A stretch of 64,000 nt of DNA from Oscillospiraceae bacterium (GCA_020025515.1 JAHHRZ010000006.1:1-64000); one strand, 5' to 3'. Counted from the stretch's first letter, positions 8,439 to 17,453 are shown. A program made the numbers and translations. The notes: a model not told the origin generated them from the letters alone.

Positions 8439-9434
8439 TTAGATGTGGCCCTGAATACCAAACCAGGCCAGAACACACATAATGCAGGTTACGCCAACAA
8501 ATACAGTGAAGATTTTCTCCTCTGACCAGCCGCACATTTCAAAGTGGTGGTGAATGGGAGCCATTTTGAAGACCCGCTTGCCGTGGGTCAGCTTGAAATA
8601 GGTCACCTGAATGATATCAGACAGGGTTTCGATGATGTAGATAAAGCCCACCAGGATCAGAACCAGAGGGATGTCCAGAGCAAAGGCCAGACCGCAGACG
8701 GCACCACCCAGGAACAAAGAGCCGGTATCGCCCATAAACGCCTTTGCAGGGTGGAAATTGAATACCAGAAATGCCCCCAGGCCCCCCAGAAGCGCCGCAG
8801 GGAACAGCGCCAGATTCCACTGTCTGGTTGCCACGGCGGCAACGGTGAAGAAGGCCATAACAGGCATGGTCACACCGGTGGCCAGACCGTCGATGCCGTC
8901 TGTCAGGTTGACGGCATTGACGCAGCCCACCATAACAAACATGGCAAAGAGAATATACACAATGGGGTGAATCTCCCAGGTCACCTGGAAGAAGGGCACA
9001 TACAGCTTGCAGCTGAGCAGACCGGCCTTATATAGAACATACAGGAAAATACCGGACACCGCCATCTGGAGCATGGCCTTTTGCAGCGCATTGAGGCCCA
9101 GATTCCGATGGTATTTCACCTTGAAGAAGTCATCCAGGAACCCGATGAGGCCAAAGCTCAAAGACAGCACCAACACATACAGAGCGGAAAAATCCCCTCT
9201 TCCCATATACCGGATGCCAAACACCAGGCAAAGCAGGCTGGCGCCGATGAAGGCCAGGCCGCCCATGGTGGGGGTGCCTGCCTTGGTGGCGTGCCAGTTG
9301 GGGCCTTCCTCACGGATCTGCTGACCGGCTTTCAGGCGGCGCAGGGCGGGAATCAGTATGTAGCCCAGAAACAGGCCCAGGGCAAAGGCACACAAAATTG
9401 TCAATCCCACATGAAATAAATCAGACTGAAACAT
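8439..9434 (-). CDS. mraY: MraY, phospho-MurNAc-pentapeptide translocase
   Basis: Integral membrane enzyme joining the UMP-linked MurNAc-pentapeptide phosphate to undecaprenyl phosphate to give lipid I. The 331-residue protein has ten predicted membrane segments and the catalytic aspartates in NLTDGIDGLA (near residue 175). The histidine-rich cytoplasmic loop motif (PIHHHFEMCGW) is near the C-terminus. It is flanked by murF and ftsW. In most dcw clusters murD lies between mraY and ftsW, but here only 36 bases separate them. Confidence 0.96.
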   Translation of the reverse strand: MFQSDLFHVGLTILCAFALGLFLGYILIPALRRLKAGQQIREEGPNWHATKAGTPTMGGLAFIGASLLCLVFGIRYMGRGDFSALYVLVLSLSFGLIGFLDDFFKVKYHRNLGLNALQKAMLQMAVSGIFLYVLYKAGLLSCKLYVPFFQVTWEIHPIVYILFAMFVMVGCVNAVNLTDGIDGLATGVTMPVMAFFTVAAVATRQWNLALFPAALLGGLGAFLVFNFHPAKAFMGDTGSLFLGGAVCGLAFALDIPLVLILVGFIYIIETLSDIIQVTYFKLTHGKRVFKMAPIHHHFEMCGWSEEKIFTVFVGVTCIMCVLAWFGIQGHI

Positions 9435-9453
9435 GGTTCATCCTCCTACTATC

Positions 9454-10812
9454 CTATCTCTCTTCCAGGAACAGCTCCAATGCCTGCTCCATTTTCATCC
9501 CTCTGCTGCCCTTAAACAACAGAGTATCCCCGGGTCTTGCCCGGTTTTTTAAGCTCTTGACCAGATCCTCTCTGGTTTTGAATGCCTTGGCATCATTGGG
9601 GCCCATGCCCCCCGTAAAGGCACCGCTTACCACCCGGTCGGCGTTGGTTCCCACGGCAAAGAGCAAGTCGCAGTTGGAGGCCGCAATCCGGCCCATGCGA
9701 TAATGCTCCGCCTGGGCACAGACGCCCAGTTCCAGCATATCGCCCAAAACCGCAATCTTCCGGCCCTCCCGGCGGCCCAGCACCTTCAAAGAGGCCGACA
9801 TGGACTCGGGGCCTGCATTATAACAGTCCTTGATAATGGTAAAGCCCCTGACCTCCAGAATCTCCTGACGGCCCTCCATATTCTGAAATTCCCGCAAAGA
9901 AGACCACATTTCCTCAGCAGGCACATCCAGGAGCTTCCCCACCGCAACGGCCGCCAGCGCATCGCTGACAAAGTGGTTGCCTTCCACGGGAAGATCCATG
10001 CCGAAATTGAGGTTGGCCGTGTGTACATGAAACAGGGTATGTCCGTTTTCTGTCTGGATATCGTCGGCGAACACCTGACACTGGGGATTTTCCATGCCAA
10101 AATACCAGGGATCTGTGGGGCAGGTATCCCGGCGAGACCACAAAAGAGGTTCGTCTCCATTGAATACCAGCTTTCCACCGGGCTGCAGGCCCTCCAGAAT
10201 TTCCATCTTCGCCTGCAAAATCCCCTCCCGGGAGCCCAGATGCTCAATATGCATAGTACCGATATTGGTAATCACCGCAATATCAGGCTTTGCGATGGAT
10301 GCCAGATACCCCATTTCCCGCAGATGGTTCATGCCCATTTCCAGCACTGCCACCTGGGTATCCCCGGGCAGAGCCAGAATTGCCATGGGCATGCCGATGT
10401 CATTATTATGATTTACAGGGGTTTTCCCCGTGCGGTACTTTCTGCTCAGAATGGCTGCCACCATTTCCTTGGTGGTGCTTTTGCCTACGGACCCGGTAAT
10501 CCCCACCACGGTAATTCCCAACCGCTCCCGCTCTCCCCGGGCAATGTCCCCCAGGGCCTTTCTTGTATCTCCCACCACAATGGCCGGGATGCCCGGCTGA
10601 GGCTTTGTGCACAGCACTGCGGCCGCACCGGCAGACATGGCCTGAGGGATGAAGTCATGACCATCCCGTGCCCCCTCCAGGGCCAGAAACAGCTGTCCGG
10701 GCTGAATCTTGCGGGAGTCGTTGTTGGCACCCAAAAAGCTCACATTCTCAAATTCCGGTGCTACGGTACCGCCGCACCACCGGGCAGCCTGGGCCAGTGT
10801 AATCCTGCTCAT
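9454..10812 (-). CDS. murF: MurF, D-Ala-D-Ala-adding ligase
   Basis: Cytosolic ATP-dependent ligase that adds D-Ala-D-Ala to UDP-MurNAc-tripeptide. The protein has 452 residues from my chosen start. It shows the Mur ligase N-domain, the P-loop (GITGSVGKSTTKE) near 107, and a C-terminal ligase domain with the conserved NAGPESM segment. The ATG at 10812 overlaps the murE stop as ATGA and has AAGGAA upstream; an in-frame start 12 codons earlier would sit inside murE. Translational coupling to murE is evident. Confidence 0.95.
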   Translation of the reverse strand: MSRITLAQAARWCGGTVAPEFENVSFLGANNDSRKIQPGQLFLALEGARDGHDFIPQAMSAGAAAVLCTKPQPGIPAIVVGDTRKALGDIARGERERLGITVVGITGSVGKSTTKEMVAAILSRKYRTGKTPVNHNNDIGMPMAILALPGDTQVAVLEMGMNHLREMGYLASIAKPDIAVITNIGTMHIEHLGSREGILQAKMEILEGLQPGGKLVFNGDEPLLWSRRDTCPTDPWYFGMENPQCQVFADDIQTENGHTLFHVHTANLNFGMDLPVEGNHFVSDALAAVAVGKLLDVPAEEMWSSLREFQNMEGRQEILEVRGFTIIKDCYNAGPESMSASLKVLGRREGRKIAVLGDMLELGVCAQAEHYRMGRIAASNCDLLFAVGTNADRVVSGAFTGGMGPNDAKAFKTREDLVKSLKNRARPGDTLLFKGSRGMKMEQALELFLEER

Positions 10813-12275
10813 AACGAAGTTCCTTCTTTCTTTTGTTCCCGCAGCCAAGAGGCCACTTCCTCCCGCTCATCCAGGTGGTGCTTCACGCCGTTAATTTCCT
10901 GATAGGTCTCATGGCCTTTGCCGGCCAGAACGATAATGTCATCCTTCTTTGCCTGTTCCAACGCAAATCGAATGGCCTGCCGGCGGTTTTCGATCACCGT
11001 ATAGGGGGTCTGCGTTCCTTCCGCTCCTGCCAGAATGTCATTCAAAATGGCCATGGGCGCTTCCGTTCTGGGATTGTCCGAGGTAAAAATCACAAAATCA
11101 GCCTGATTGAGGCCAATGTTTCCCATAATGGGCCGCTTCTGCCGGTCCCGGTCTCCGCCGCAGCCAAACAGGGCAATGAGCCGCCCCTTACAGAACCCAC
11201 GGACGGAGGACAGCACATTTTCCAGCCCGTCAGGGGTATGTGCATAGTCAATGAGCACGGTAAAATCATGACCCGGTGTGGGAACCACCTCAATGCGGCC
11301 CTTGACCCCCTGAGCCTTCGCCAGAGCCTCCACCGCCTTGTCCATGGGAAGGCCCAGGGCTTTGCTGAGCCCCAGTACCGTCATGGAATTATATGCCGTG
11401 AAGAGTCCGGGAATGTTCACCCGGACGGGATATTCTTTTTCTCCTTCCCTGAGGGTAAACTGCACATGATCCGCTTCCATCTCAAGATCCCTGCCGGTGA
11501 GATCTGCGTGGGTCTTTAAGGAGGTGGTAACGGCCTTGCAGGATGCATTCTTCCGCATCGTGCCGCAATAGTTGTCATCCACATTGAAGACACCGATATC
11601 GCACCGGGAAAAGAGCATTGCCTTTGTCCGTGCATAGTCCTCCATGGTGCCGTGGAAATCCAGATGATCTTCCGTGAGGTTGGTAAAGGCCGCCGCATCA
11701 AAATGAATGCCGCCCACCCGCTCCAGAGCCAGGGCATGGGAGGAGACCTCCATCACCACATACTTACACCCTGCCTGCACCATCCGGTGCAGCAGACCCT
11801 GAAGCTCGAAGCTCTCCGGCGTGGTGCGCTCGGTGGGGATCGCCTGCTGGCCGATCATATTCTGAATGGTGCCAATGAGGCCCACCTTCTCCCCGGTCAC
11901 CTGCTCCAGCACCGATTTAAGCAGAAGCGTTGCAGAGGTCTTTCCGTTGGTTCCGGTCACACCCACCATCTTCACCCGCTCTGCCGGGTGATGGTACCAG
12001 TTGGCACCCAAAAGCGCCAGGGCCAGCCGGGCAGACTTCACCAGAATATAGGGGACCTCCTGCTGCGGCACCCGATCCGTAAGGACCGCCGCCGCCCCCA
12101 GCTCCATGGCCTTGGGGATATATTGGTTTCCGTCCGTGGCAAAGCCGGAGATGGCAACAAAGAGGTTGCCGGGCTTTACCTTTCTGGAATCATAAGCCAC
12201 CGCCGTAATGTCTAAGGTGGCAGGGGCGCTGGAGGAAAGAACCTCCAGGCCCGAAAGCAGATCAGACAGTTTCAT
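10809..12275 (-). CDS. murE: MurE, UDP-MurNAc-tripeptide ligase (meso-DAP type)
   Basis: Adds the third stem-peptide residue to UDP-MurNAc-L-Ala-D-Glu. The 488-residue protein has the P-loop GVTGTNGKTS near residue 108 and the C-terminal specificity motif DNPR. DNPR is the known signature for meso-diaminopimelate; L-lysine enzymes carry a different sequence there. The ATG at 12275 has AAAGGAG 8 bases upstream, so I prefer it to an in-frame start eight codons earlier. It indicates a DAP-type wall. The gene is coupled to murF by an ATGA overlap. Confidence 0.95.
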   Translation of the reverse strand: MKLSDLLSGLEVLSSSAPATLDITAVAYDSRKVKPGNLFVAISGFATDGNQYIPKAMELGAAAVLTDRVPQQEVPYILVKSARLALALLGANWYHHPAERVKMVGVTGTNGKTSATLLLKSVLEQVTGEKVGLIGTIQNMIGQQAIPTERTTPESFELQGLLHRMVQAGCKYVVMEVSSHALALERVGGIHFDAAAFTNLTEDHLDFHGTMEDYARTKAMLFSRCDIGVFNVDDNYCGTMRKNASCKAVTTSLKTHADLTGRDLEMEADHVQFTLREGEKEYPVRVNIPGLFTAYNSMTVLGLSKALGLPMDKAVEALAKAQGVKGRIEVVPTPGHDFTVLIDYAHTPDGLENVLSSVRGFCKGRLIALFGCGGDRDRQKRPIMGNIGLNQADFVIFTSDNPRTEAPMAILNDILAGAEGTQTPYTVIENRRQAIRFALEQAKKDDIIVLAGKGHETYQEINGVKHHLDEREEVASWLREQKKEGTSL

Positions 12276-12316
12276 CTTGTCCGCTCCTTTGTCAATCAAT
12301 TTTTAACCCTGCGGTC

Positions 12317-14677
12317 TTAGTCCCGGGCACTGTGGTCCGTAAAGCCCACTCGGACGGTGGTGCCCCGCACCACCTGCTTGCCCGGCGTTATGTTCTGTTC
12401 CGTTGCCGTAACATAGCCGCTGTCATAGTCGGCACCCCGGACCAGAATATAAAGTCCTGCATTTGCGGCAGCGTTGTTGGCCTCCGCAATGGTCATTCCG
12501 CTGAAATCGGGCACCTCCACCATGTCGGAGGGAATGTCCTCTCCCATGTAGATAATGATTTCGGAGTTGCCCGGCAGTTTTCCTCCTGCAATCGGGATCT
12601 GACCTGTGATCTGGCTGCCTTCGCCTACAATCTCGGCGGTCAGGCTCACTTCCTTCAGGGCTTGCTCTGCCTCGTCCTTGGTCAGGCCAATGAGGTTGGG
12701 CATCTCCACTTCCACGCCGCTCATATCCACGCCGGTGAGATCACGGGGGACCCCCAGATAGGGCAGGATATCTTCAAACACGCCGCGGACCGTGGGCGCC
12801 GCCATCACGCCGCCGGAAATATAGATTCCCGTGGCATTGGAGGGGGTATCCAGGGCAACTAATACAATATACTGCGGATTGTCCATGGGCGCAATCCCCA
12901 CAAATGACACAATTTTATCATCGACATACTGGCCGTTCTCATCGACTTTGCCGGTTTTTTCTGCGGTTCCCGTCTTTCCGCCGATGGAATAGCCCGCGAT
13001 TTTGGCATTTTTGGCAGTTCCTTCCTCCACAACGGAGAGGATCATCTCCCGCATGATGTCGCTGGTCTCCTTGCTGATGACCTGCCGTGTCATTTTGGGT
13101 TCTCTCTTTTCCACCACTTCTCCGTTGGCATCCAATACTTCTCCCACAATGTAAGGCTGCATCAGCTTGCCGCCGTTTACCACACAGGAAATGGCACGCA
13201 CCAGCTGAAGCGGGGTAATGGTGAAGGTCTGGCCGAAGGAGGTGGCAATGACGGCGGCATCATAGCCGTCGGCGTTGGGGTCTGTAATCAGACTTTCCGG
13301 GAAGAAGTAGCCGCTGGCCTCGCCGGGCAGACCTACCCCCGTCGGCTCCAAAAGGCCAAATGCCTTGTAGTATTCATAGAATCGGTCGCCTCCCAGCTTC
13401 AGACCAATGTGAGCCAATGCCAGATTGCAGGAATTTTGCAGGGCCTGAGAGGTATTTTGCGCACCGTGGCCCTCATGCTTCCAGCAGTGAAGGGGGTCAG
13501 ACCGGCCATAGAAGATTTCCTGTCCGGCGCAGTAGAAGTTATCATTGAGCGTGGTTGTGCCTTCCTCAATGGCGGCCGCCATGGTGACGATCTTAAAGGT
13601 GGAGCCGGGCTCGTAGCCATCGGAAACCACCCGGTTTCGCCACTGGGCCAGCCGTGCCTCAATGAGGGCCTCTTCATACACAGCCTCTCCCGTAATGTAA
13701 TTTTCACTGCTTTGAGGAAAGACCATATAGGACCTGCGCAGCTTCTCCAGTTCCTGGGTCATACGGGGGTCGCTGATTTCCAAATAGTTGTTGGGATCAT
13801 AGTTGCCCAGGGTGGTCATTGCCAGAACCGCGCCGGTGTTTACATCCATCACAATGCCAAAGGCGCCGTTCTGCACATCATATTTCTCCACAGCCGCAGT
13901 GAGGTTCTTGTCCAGGTAATACTGAACGGTGTTGTCCACGGTCAAAACCAGACTGTTGCCGTCGGAAGCTTCATAATACTTTTCATAGGAATAGGGCATT
14001 TCCGTCTCATAGTTGCCCTTGGTGGTAATGACCTTTCCTTCCGTTCCTTCCAGAATCCGGTTGTAGTAGGCTTCCAGTCCCTCCGCGCCCTGGTTGCTGG
14101 AATTCGTAAAGCCCAGGACATGGGAGGCCAAAGGTCCGTTGGGATAGACACGCTTGGAGTCCGGCTCCATGTGGATGCCGATGATCTTATTCTCTTTGAT
14201 AAAAGCCCGGATCTGGTCTGTGACATTGGGAGGCTGCTTCCTGGCCAGGACCTTATAGCGCATGGTAGTATCTTCGGCCTGCTCCTTGATCCACGCAGGC
14301 TCCAGCTCCAGAATACCGGCTAGGGTGTTGGCAATGAGATTGAGGTCCTCTTTATTGTCGTGCAGCTCCTTGGGATCTAAAAACACGTTTTCTACACTGG
14401 CAGACTCCGCCAGAACATTCATATTCCGGTCATAGATGGAGCCCCGGGATGCCGTCACGGTCGTTGTGCGGGTCTGATTATTGAGCGCCCGCTGGGCATA
14501 CTCGTCATGATGGAAAATCATCAGATTGGTCAGCATCCCCGCTACCGGAATAAACGCGACAATGCCGCACAGGATCATGACAACCCCGGTGCGGCGAAGC
14601 ATCTGCAGGTCAGCCCGGACTCTGCCCTGCCGCCCTGCCTTTTGAGAAGATCGTTTTTGATTACGTTTGGATTTCAT
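12317..14677 (-). CDS. Class B PBP transpeptidase with two PASTA domains (SpoVD/PBP2B type)
   Basis: Membrane-anchored D,D-transpeptidase that crosslinks new septal or spore-cortex peptidoglycan. The 786-residue protein has a basic N-terminus, one membrane segment (about 32-52), a pedestal domain, and all three transpeptidase motifs: STFK (active Ser359, Lys362), SCN (416-418) and KTG (568-570). Two PASTA domains follow at about 657-713 and 720-780. The ATG at 14677 follows GGGTGG. Downstream of ftsL and upstream of murE, it could be the vegetative PBP2B/FtsI or the sporulation-specific SpoVD; both families share this locus and layout, so I leave the symbol open. Confidence 0.92.
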   Translation of the reverse strand: MKSKRNQKRSSQKAGRQGRVRADLQMLRRTGVVMILCGIVAFIPVAGMLTNLMIFHHDEYAQRALNNQTRTTTVTASRGSIYDRNMNVLAESASVENVFLDPKELHDNKEDLNLIANTLAGILELEPAWIKEQAEDTTMRYKVLARKQPPNVTDQIRAFIKENKIIGIHMEPDSKRVYPNGPLASHVLGFTNSSNQGAEGLEAYYNRILEGTEGKVITTKGNYETEMPYSYEKYYEASDGNSLVLTVDNTVQYYLDKNLTAAVEKYDVQNGAFGIVMDVNTGAVLAMTTLGNYDPNNYLEISDPRMTQELEKLRRSYMVFPQSSENYITGEAVYEEALIEARLAQWRNRVVSDGYEPGSTFKIVTMAAAIEEGTTTLNDNFYCAGQEIFYGRSDPLHCWKHEGHGAQNTSQALQNSCNLALAHIGLKLGGDRFYEYYKAFGLLEPTGVGLPGEASGYFFPESLITDPNADGYDAAVIATSFGQTFTITPLQLVRAISCVVNGGKLMQPYIVGEVLDANGEVVEKREPKMTRQVISKETSDIMREMILSVVEEGTAKNAKIAGYSIGGKTGTAEKTGKVDENGQYVDDKIVSFVGIAPMDNPQYIVLVALDTPSNATGIYISGGVMAAPTVRGVFEDILPYLGVPRDLTGVDMSGVEVEMPNLIGLTKDEAEQALKEVSLTAEIVGEGSQITGQIPIAGGKLPGNSEIIIYMGEDIPSDMVEVPDFSGMTIAEANNAAANAGLYILVRGADYDSGYVTATEQNITPGKQVVRGTTVRVGFTDHSARD

Positions 14678-14718
14678 AGTGCCACCCGGTGCTTTCTGAA
14701 TTTGGGTCAGTGCAGGAA

Positions 14719-14750
14719 GTGGGCAGTAAGAAGAATCCCTCACTGCCCAC
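14719..14750 (-). other. Intercistronic hairpin between ftsL and the PBP gene
   Basis: A 9-bp perfect stem (14719-14727 with 14742-14750) and a 14-nt loop lie in the 103-base gap before the PBP gene. No T-run follows, so it is not a standard terminator. It could be an mRNA processing or stability element; the role is unknown. Confidence 0.4.
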
Positions 14751-14780
14751 CAACTTACCCATGTCAAATTCTATGTTCTC

Positions 14781-15323
14781 TTAGCTCAGATATTCCAACA
14801 AGCCCTGTGCCGTCTCCACAATGGCCTCCCAAGCCGCCACAAAGGGATTGGAGGAGCTCTTTTGGGCCACAACCACAGTGTCTTCTGCGGAAACCTGAAG
14901 GGAAATGATCTGTTTCTCGGAAGGCTGCTGCATTCCCAGCTCCCTGGCCCTTTCCTCGATGCTCTTCAGATCAATGCTGCTGTTGTATTCATTGCTCAGC
15001 TTACTGTTTTCCTCCGTGAGGGTGGACAGCTCGTCTTCCAGATTCCCCACCTCGCTGGCGGACTGGTACACCTGGGCATAGCCGAAGATCACCAGCACCA
15101 GCATGGTCATTGCCACGATCACGCCTGCAACGCCAAAGGGTGCCACCACCATTTTCTGCCGCTCGGCAACATCGGTGCCGGGTTTTTTCTTTGGGGCAGG
15201 CTTCCTTTTATTGGCAGGTTTTCCGGTTGTTCTCCGCTTTGGTTCCGGAATATAGGCCGGTTCCACAGCGGCGGAGCCGTTGACGGTATAATCTACTCGT
15301 GCCAGATTGTCATATATTGCCAT
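14781..15323 (-). CDS. ftsL: FtsL-like divisome protein
   Basis: Small bitopic protein of the FtsL/DivIC class that bridges DivIB and the PBP-FtsW synthase. The 180-residue protein has a Lys/Pro-rich cytoplasmic tail, one membrane segment (about 59-82) and a leucine-zipper-like coiled coil (about 84-127) ending in the typical ERARELGM motif. A 45-residue tail after the coiled coil is longer than in Bacillus FtsL and looks amphipathic. Primary sequence conservation in this family is poor; the call rests on topology, the C-terminal motif and location between rsmH and the PBP gene. Confidence 0.85.
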   Translation of the reverse strand: MAIYDNLARVDYTVNGSAAVEPAYIPEPKRRTTGKPANKRKPAPKKKPGTDVAERQKMVVAPFGVAGVIVAMTMLVLVIFGYAQVYQSASEVGNLEDELSTLTEENSKLSNEYNSSIDLKSIEERARELGMQQPSEKQIISLQVSAEDTVVVAQKSSSNPFVAAWEAIVETAQGLLEYLS

Positions 15324-15350
15324 GTTCCGGCCTCCTTTCAGTCAGCATCT

Positions 15351-16286
15351 TTACAATTTTTCGCATACCCGAAGCTTTGCGCTTCTGGCTCTGGGATTTT
15401 CTTCCAATTCCTCCTGGGTCGAGGTAATGGGTTTTCTGGAAATGATCTTTACTTCGGGCTTTTTGCCGCAGACGCACACCGGAAATTCCGGCGGGCAGGT
15501 GCAGCCCTTGGCCTTGGCCTGCATGGCGCTCTTTACGATCCGGTCTTCCAGAGAATGGAAAGTGATGACCGCCAGCCGTCCTCCCGGATTCAGGCAGGCC
15601 GTGGCGTCCTTCATAACCTTCTCCACAGCGCCCAGCTCGTCATTGACCGCAATGCGGATGGCCTGAAAGCTCCGCTTTGCCGGGTGCTGCTTTTCCCTGA
15701 GGGCCTGAGGAGGCATGGCGCCCCTTATAATATCCACAAGCTCCAGAGTGGTTTCCACAGGCTTCTGGCTCCTGCGCCGCTCAATGGCGGAAGCAATCTG
15801 GGGGGCATAGCGCTCTTCCCCGTAATCATAAAGGATCCGGCGAAGCTCCTCTCTGGACCAGCCGTTCACCACATCATAGGCGGTGATTCCCGTGGATCTA
15901 TCCATCCGCATGTCCAAGGGCGCATCGGCCATATAGGAAAAGCCCCGCTGTCCGTCGTCCAGCTGCGGGGAGGACACGCCCAGATCCAGCAAAATTCCAT
16001 CCACCCCGGGGATCTCCAGATCCCGGAGGATCCGGGCAATTTCCTGAAAATTAGAATGAACCAGCGTCACACGGTCCCCAAAAGGGGCCAGCCGCTGCCC
16101 TGCCGCCTGCAGGGCCACCTGATCCCGGTCAACTCCGATGAGTCTGCCGGTGGTAAGCCGGGCCGCAATGCGGCTGGAGTGGCCCGCACCCCCCAGGGTG
16201 CCGTCCACATAGATGCCGTCCGGCTTGATATTAAGCCCCTGGAGACATTCCTCCAGAAGGACAGATTTATGGTTAAAGGTTATCAC
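15351..16286 (-). CDS. rsmH: RsmH, 16S rRNA C1402 N4-methyltransferase
   Basis: Methylates N4 of C1402 in 16S rRNA at the ribosomal P site. The 311-residue length is typical. The SAM-binding motif VDGTLGGAGHS is near residue 33, and the PRTRSAKLRV-like C-terminal motif appears as NPRARSAKLRV. I start at the GTG at 16286, which overlaps the mraZ stop as GTGA and has GGAGG 10 bases upstream; upstream in-frame codons are shadows of mraZ. Formerly called mraW. It is the second gene of the dcw operon. Confidence 0.95.
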   Translation of the reverse strand: MITFNHKSVLLEECLQGLNIKPDGIYVDGTLGGAGHSSRIAARLTTGRLIGVDRDQVALQAAGQRLAPFGDRVTLVHSNFQEIARILRDLEIPGVDGILLDLGVSSPQLDDGQRGFSYMADAPLDMRMDRSTGITAYDVVNGWSREELRRILYDYGEERYAPQIASAIERRRSQKPVETTLELVDIIRGAMPPQALREKQHPAKRSFQAIRIAVNDELGAVEKVMKDATACLNPGGRLAVITFHSLEDRIVKSAMQAKAKGCTCPPEFPVCVCGKKPEVKIISRKPITSTQEELEENPRARSAKLRVCEKL

Positions 16287-16711
16287 AGTCCAATCGCCTC
16301 CAGGGACGCCATGAGGTTTTCCGGGGTCAGCATTTCCTGCTCGTAGTCTGCATAGGCTGCCGCATCCCAGATTTCGGCCTGACCGGCCTGACCCACAATG
16401 ACCACATCCCGGCTGATTCCGGCATACTGGAACAGGTTTGCAGACAAAAGAAACCGGAACTGGCGGTCCGGCACGCACTCCACAGCATTGTTAAAGATGA
16501 AGCCAATGGGACCGGATTTCTGTGCCAGAGTCATTGCGTTGTACCGCTCGTTGAGCTGATCCCAGCTTTCCTGGGTATAGGCTGTGAGGCAGCGGCGGTT
16601 GCCATGAAAGCCCACCGTAACATAGAACGTCTCCCCCAGCTCTCCACGGAGCTTTGCGGGGACAAACAATCTGCCCTTTTCATCTACCTTGGCTGTATAC
16701 TTGCCGATCAC
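16283..16711 (-). CDS. mraZ: MraZ, dcw operon transcriptional regulator
   Basis: DNA-binding protein that forms ring oligomers and represses the dcw operon. The 142-residue protein has two SpoVT/AbrB-like beta-barrel halves: the first contains DEKGRLFVPAKLR (residues 10-22), the second is more divergent. The start is a GTG at 16711 with GAGGTGAGG upstream. It is the first gene of the cluster and is followed by rsmH with a 4-bp overlap. Its own promoter carries GTGGnG repeats that match the idea of autorepression. Confidence 0.95.
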   Translation of the reverse strand: MIGKYTAKVDEKGRLFVPAKLRGELGETFYVTVGFHGNRRCLTAYTQESWDQLNERYNAMTLAQKSGPIGFIFNNAVECVPDRQFRFLLSANLFQYAGISRDVVIVGQAGQAEIWDAAAYADYEQEMLTPENLMASLEAIGL

Positions 16712-16725
16712 TTGTCCTCACCTCA

Positions 16726-16798
16726 CTCCACATTGCACCACAAATTAACCCTTTTACTCCACTACATGTAGTATAACCTCCCGCAGAGAAAAAATCAA
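16726..16798 (-). promoter_or_regulatory. dcw promoter with MraZ boxes
   Basis: On the minus strand: TTGATT (16793-16798), a 17-bp spacer and TATACT (16770-16775). Downstream lie three direct repeats: GTGGAG (16757-16762), GTGGTG (16736-16741) and GTGGAG (16726-16731), at steps of 21 and 10 bp, all on one helical face. GTGG-type repeats are the known MraZ-box form in several Firmicutes. A perfect 12-bp palindrome at 16761-16772 overlaps the -10 and the first repeat. Confidence 0.75.
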
Positions 16799-17100
16799 TC
16801 TCTTTTTCGAATAACTGTACATTATTTTTTGTGGTATTTTGTCGATTATGCTTCTGTTTCCCTAATTTTTGAACATTTGTTTGGGTTTACATAATCATTT
16901 GACAAAAACATCAACTCCCTGGCTCCGTTGGCACAAAATAATATGCAGTTATTCGCCGAATTATTGCATGCTGTACCGTTTTTCTGCCGGTTTTCCCACG
17001 CCGTCATGGCCCGCTCCCTTCCGGCTTGCAGATGCTGTCCCGGCCGTGTATGAAAGCCCTGATTCTTGGAGACAATGGAGCAAAAAGGAGGCGGTAGAAT
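16799..17100. other. AT-rich divergent intergenic region, no gene seen
   Basis: About 300 bases between the mraZ promoter and the plus-strand gene at 17101. The left half is AT-rich, with a TTGACA on the plus strand near 16900 that lacks a convincing -10 at 17 bp. The right half is GC-rich and ends in the AAAGGAGG site of the next gene. I cannot name the promoter of that gene. Confidence 0.5.
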
Positions 17101-17358
17101 ATGGTAAAAGGAATCTCCAGACAGGTCATTGTGGTAAAAGCCCCGGACGAGCCCCTGTTTGAGCAGGCCATCTTCATCCTGCGGGAGGATGCAGTGGGGA
17201 AAAACGGGATCTCACAGCGGCAGCTTCTGCGGCAGGCCAAGGAGGCCGCAGGCTATCCCCCTCCCCCCAGGGCCAAGGGGCGTATGAAAGAGCCTCTTTG
17301 CATCACCCTGGGGGCCGCGGCCATGGGGCTGGTGTGGCTGGTGACTTCCCTGCTGTAA
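17101..17358 (+). CDS. Small tail-anchored membrane protein of unknown function
   Basis: An 85-residue protein with an excellent start: AAAGGAGG 10 bases before the ATG. I do not recognise the family. The N-terminal 65 residues are soluble and mildly amphipathic; the pattern QVIVVKAPDEPLFEQAIF then GISQRQLLRQAKEAA suggests a strand followed by helices. A proline-rich linker (YPPPPRAKG) leads to one hydrophobic segment (about 68-85) that ends the protein, as in tail-anchored proteins. It stands upstream of tadA, which has its own promoter, so the two need not be linked. The same layout is plausible for a sporulation or envelope accessory protein, but nothing in the sequence proves it. Confidence 0.75.
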   Translation: MVKGISRQVIVVKAPDEPLFEQAIFILREDAVGKNGISQRQLLRQAKEAAGYPPPPRAKGRMKEPLCITLGAAAMGLVWLVTSLL

Positions 17359-17453
17359 GGAACTACAAAGGAAATTTTCCACTGCGCTCCATTTCTCCCA
17401 AATTTTCAGGGCGGCTGTGCTATGCTGAGTACACGCCGCCGGAAGGCTCCCCG

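Noticed and set aside
16899..16930. TTGACA near 16900 as promoter of the 17101 gene
   Set aside because: No -10-like hexamer at 16-18 bp and the leader would be about 170 nt.
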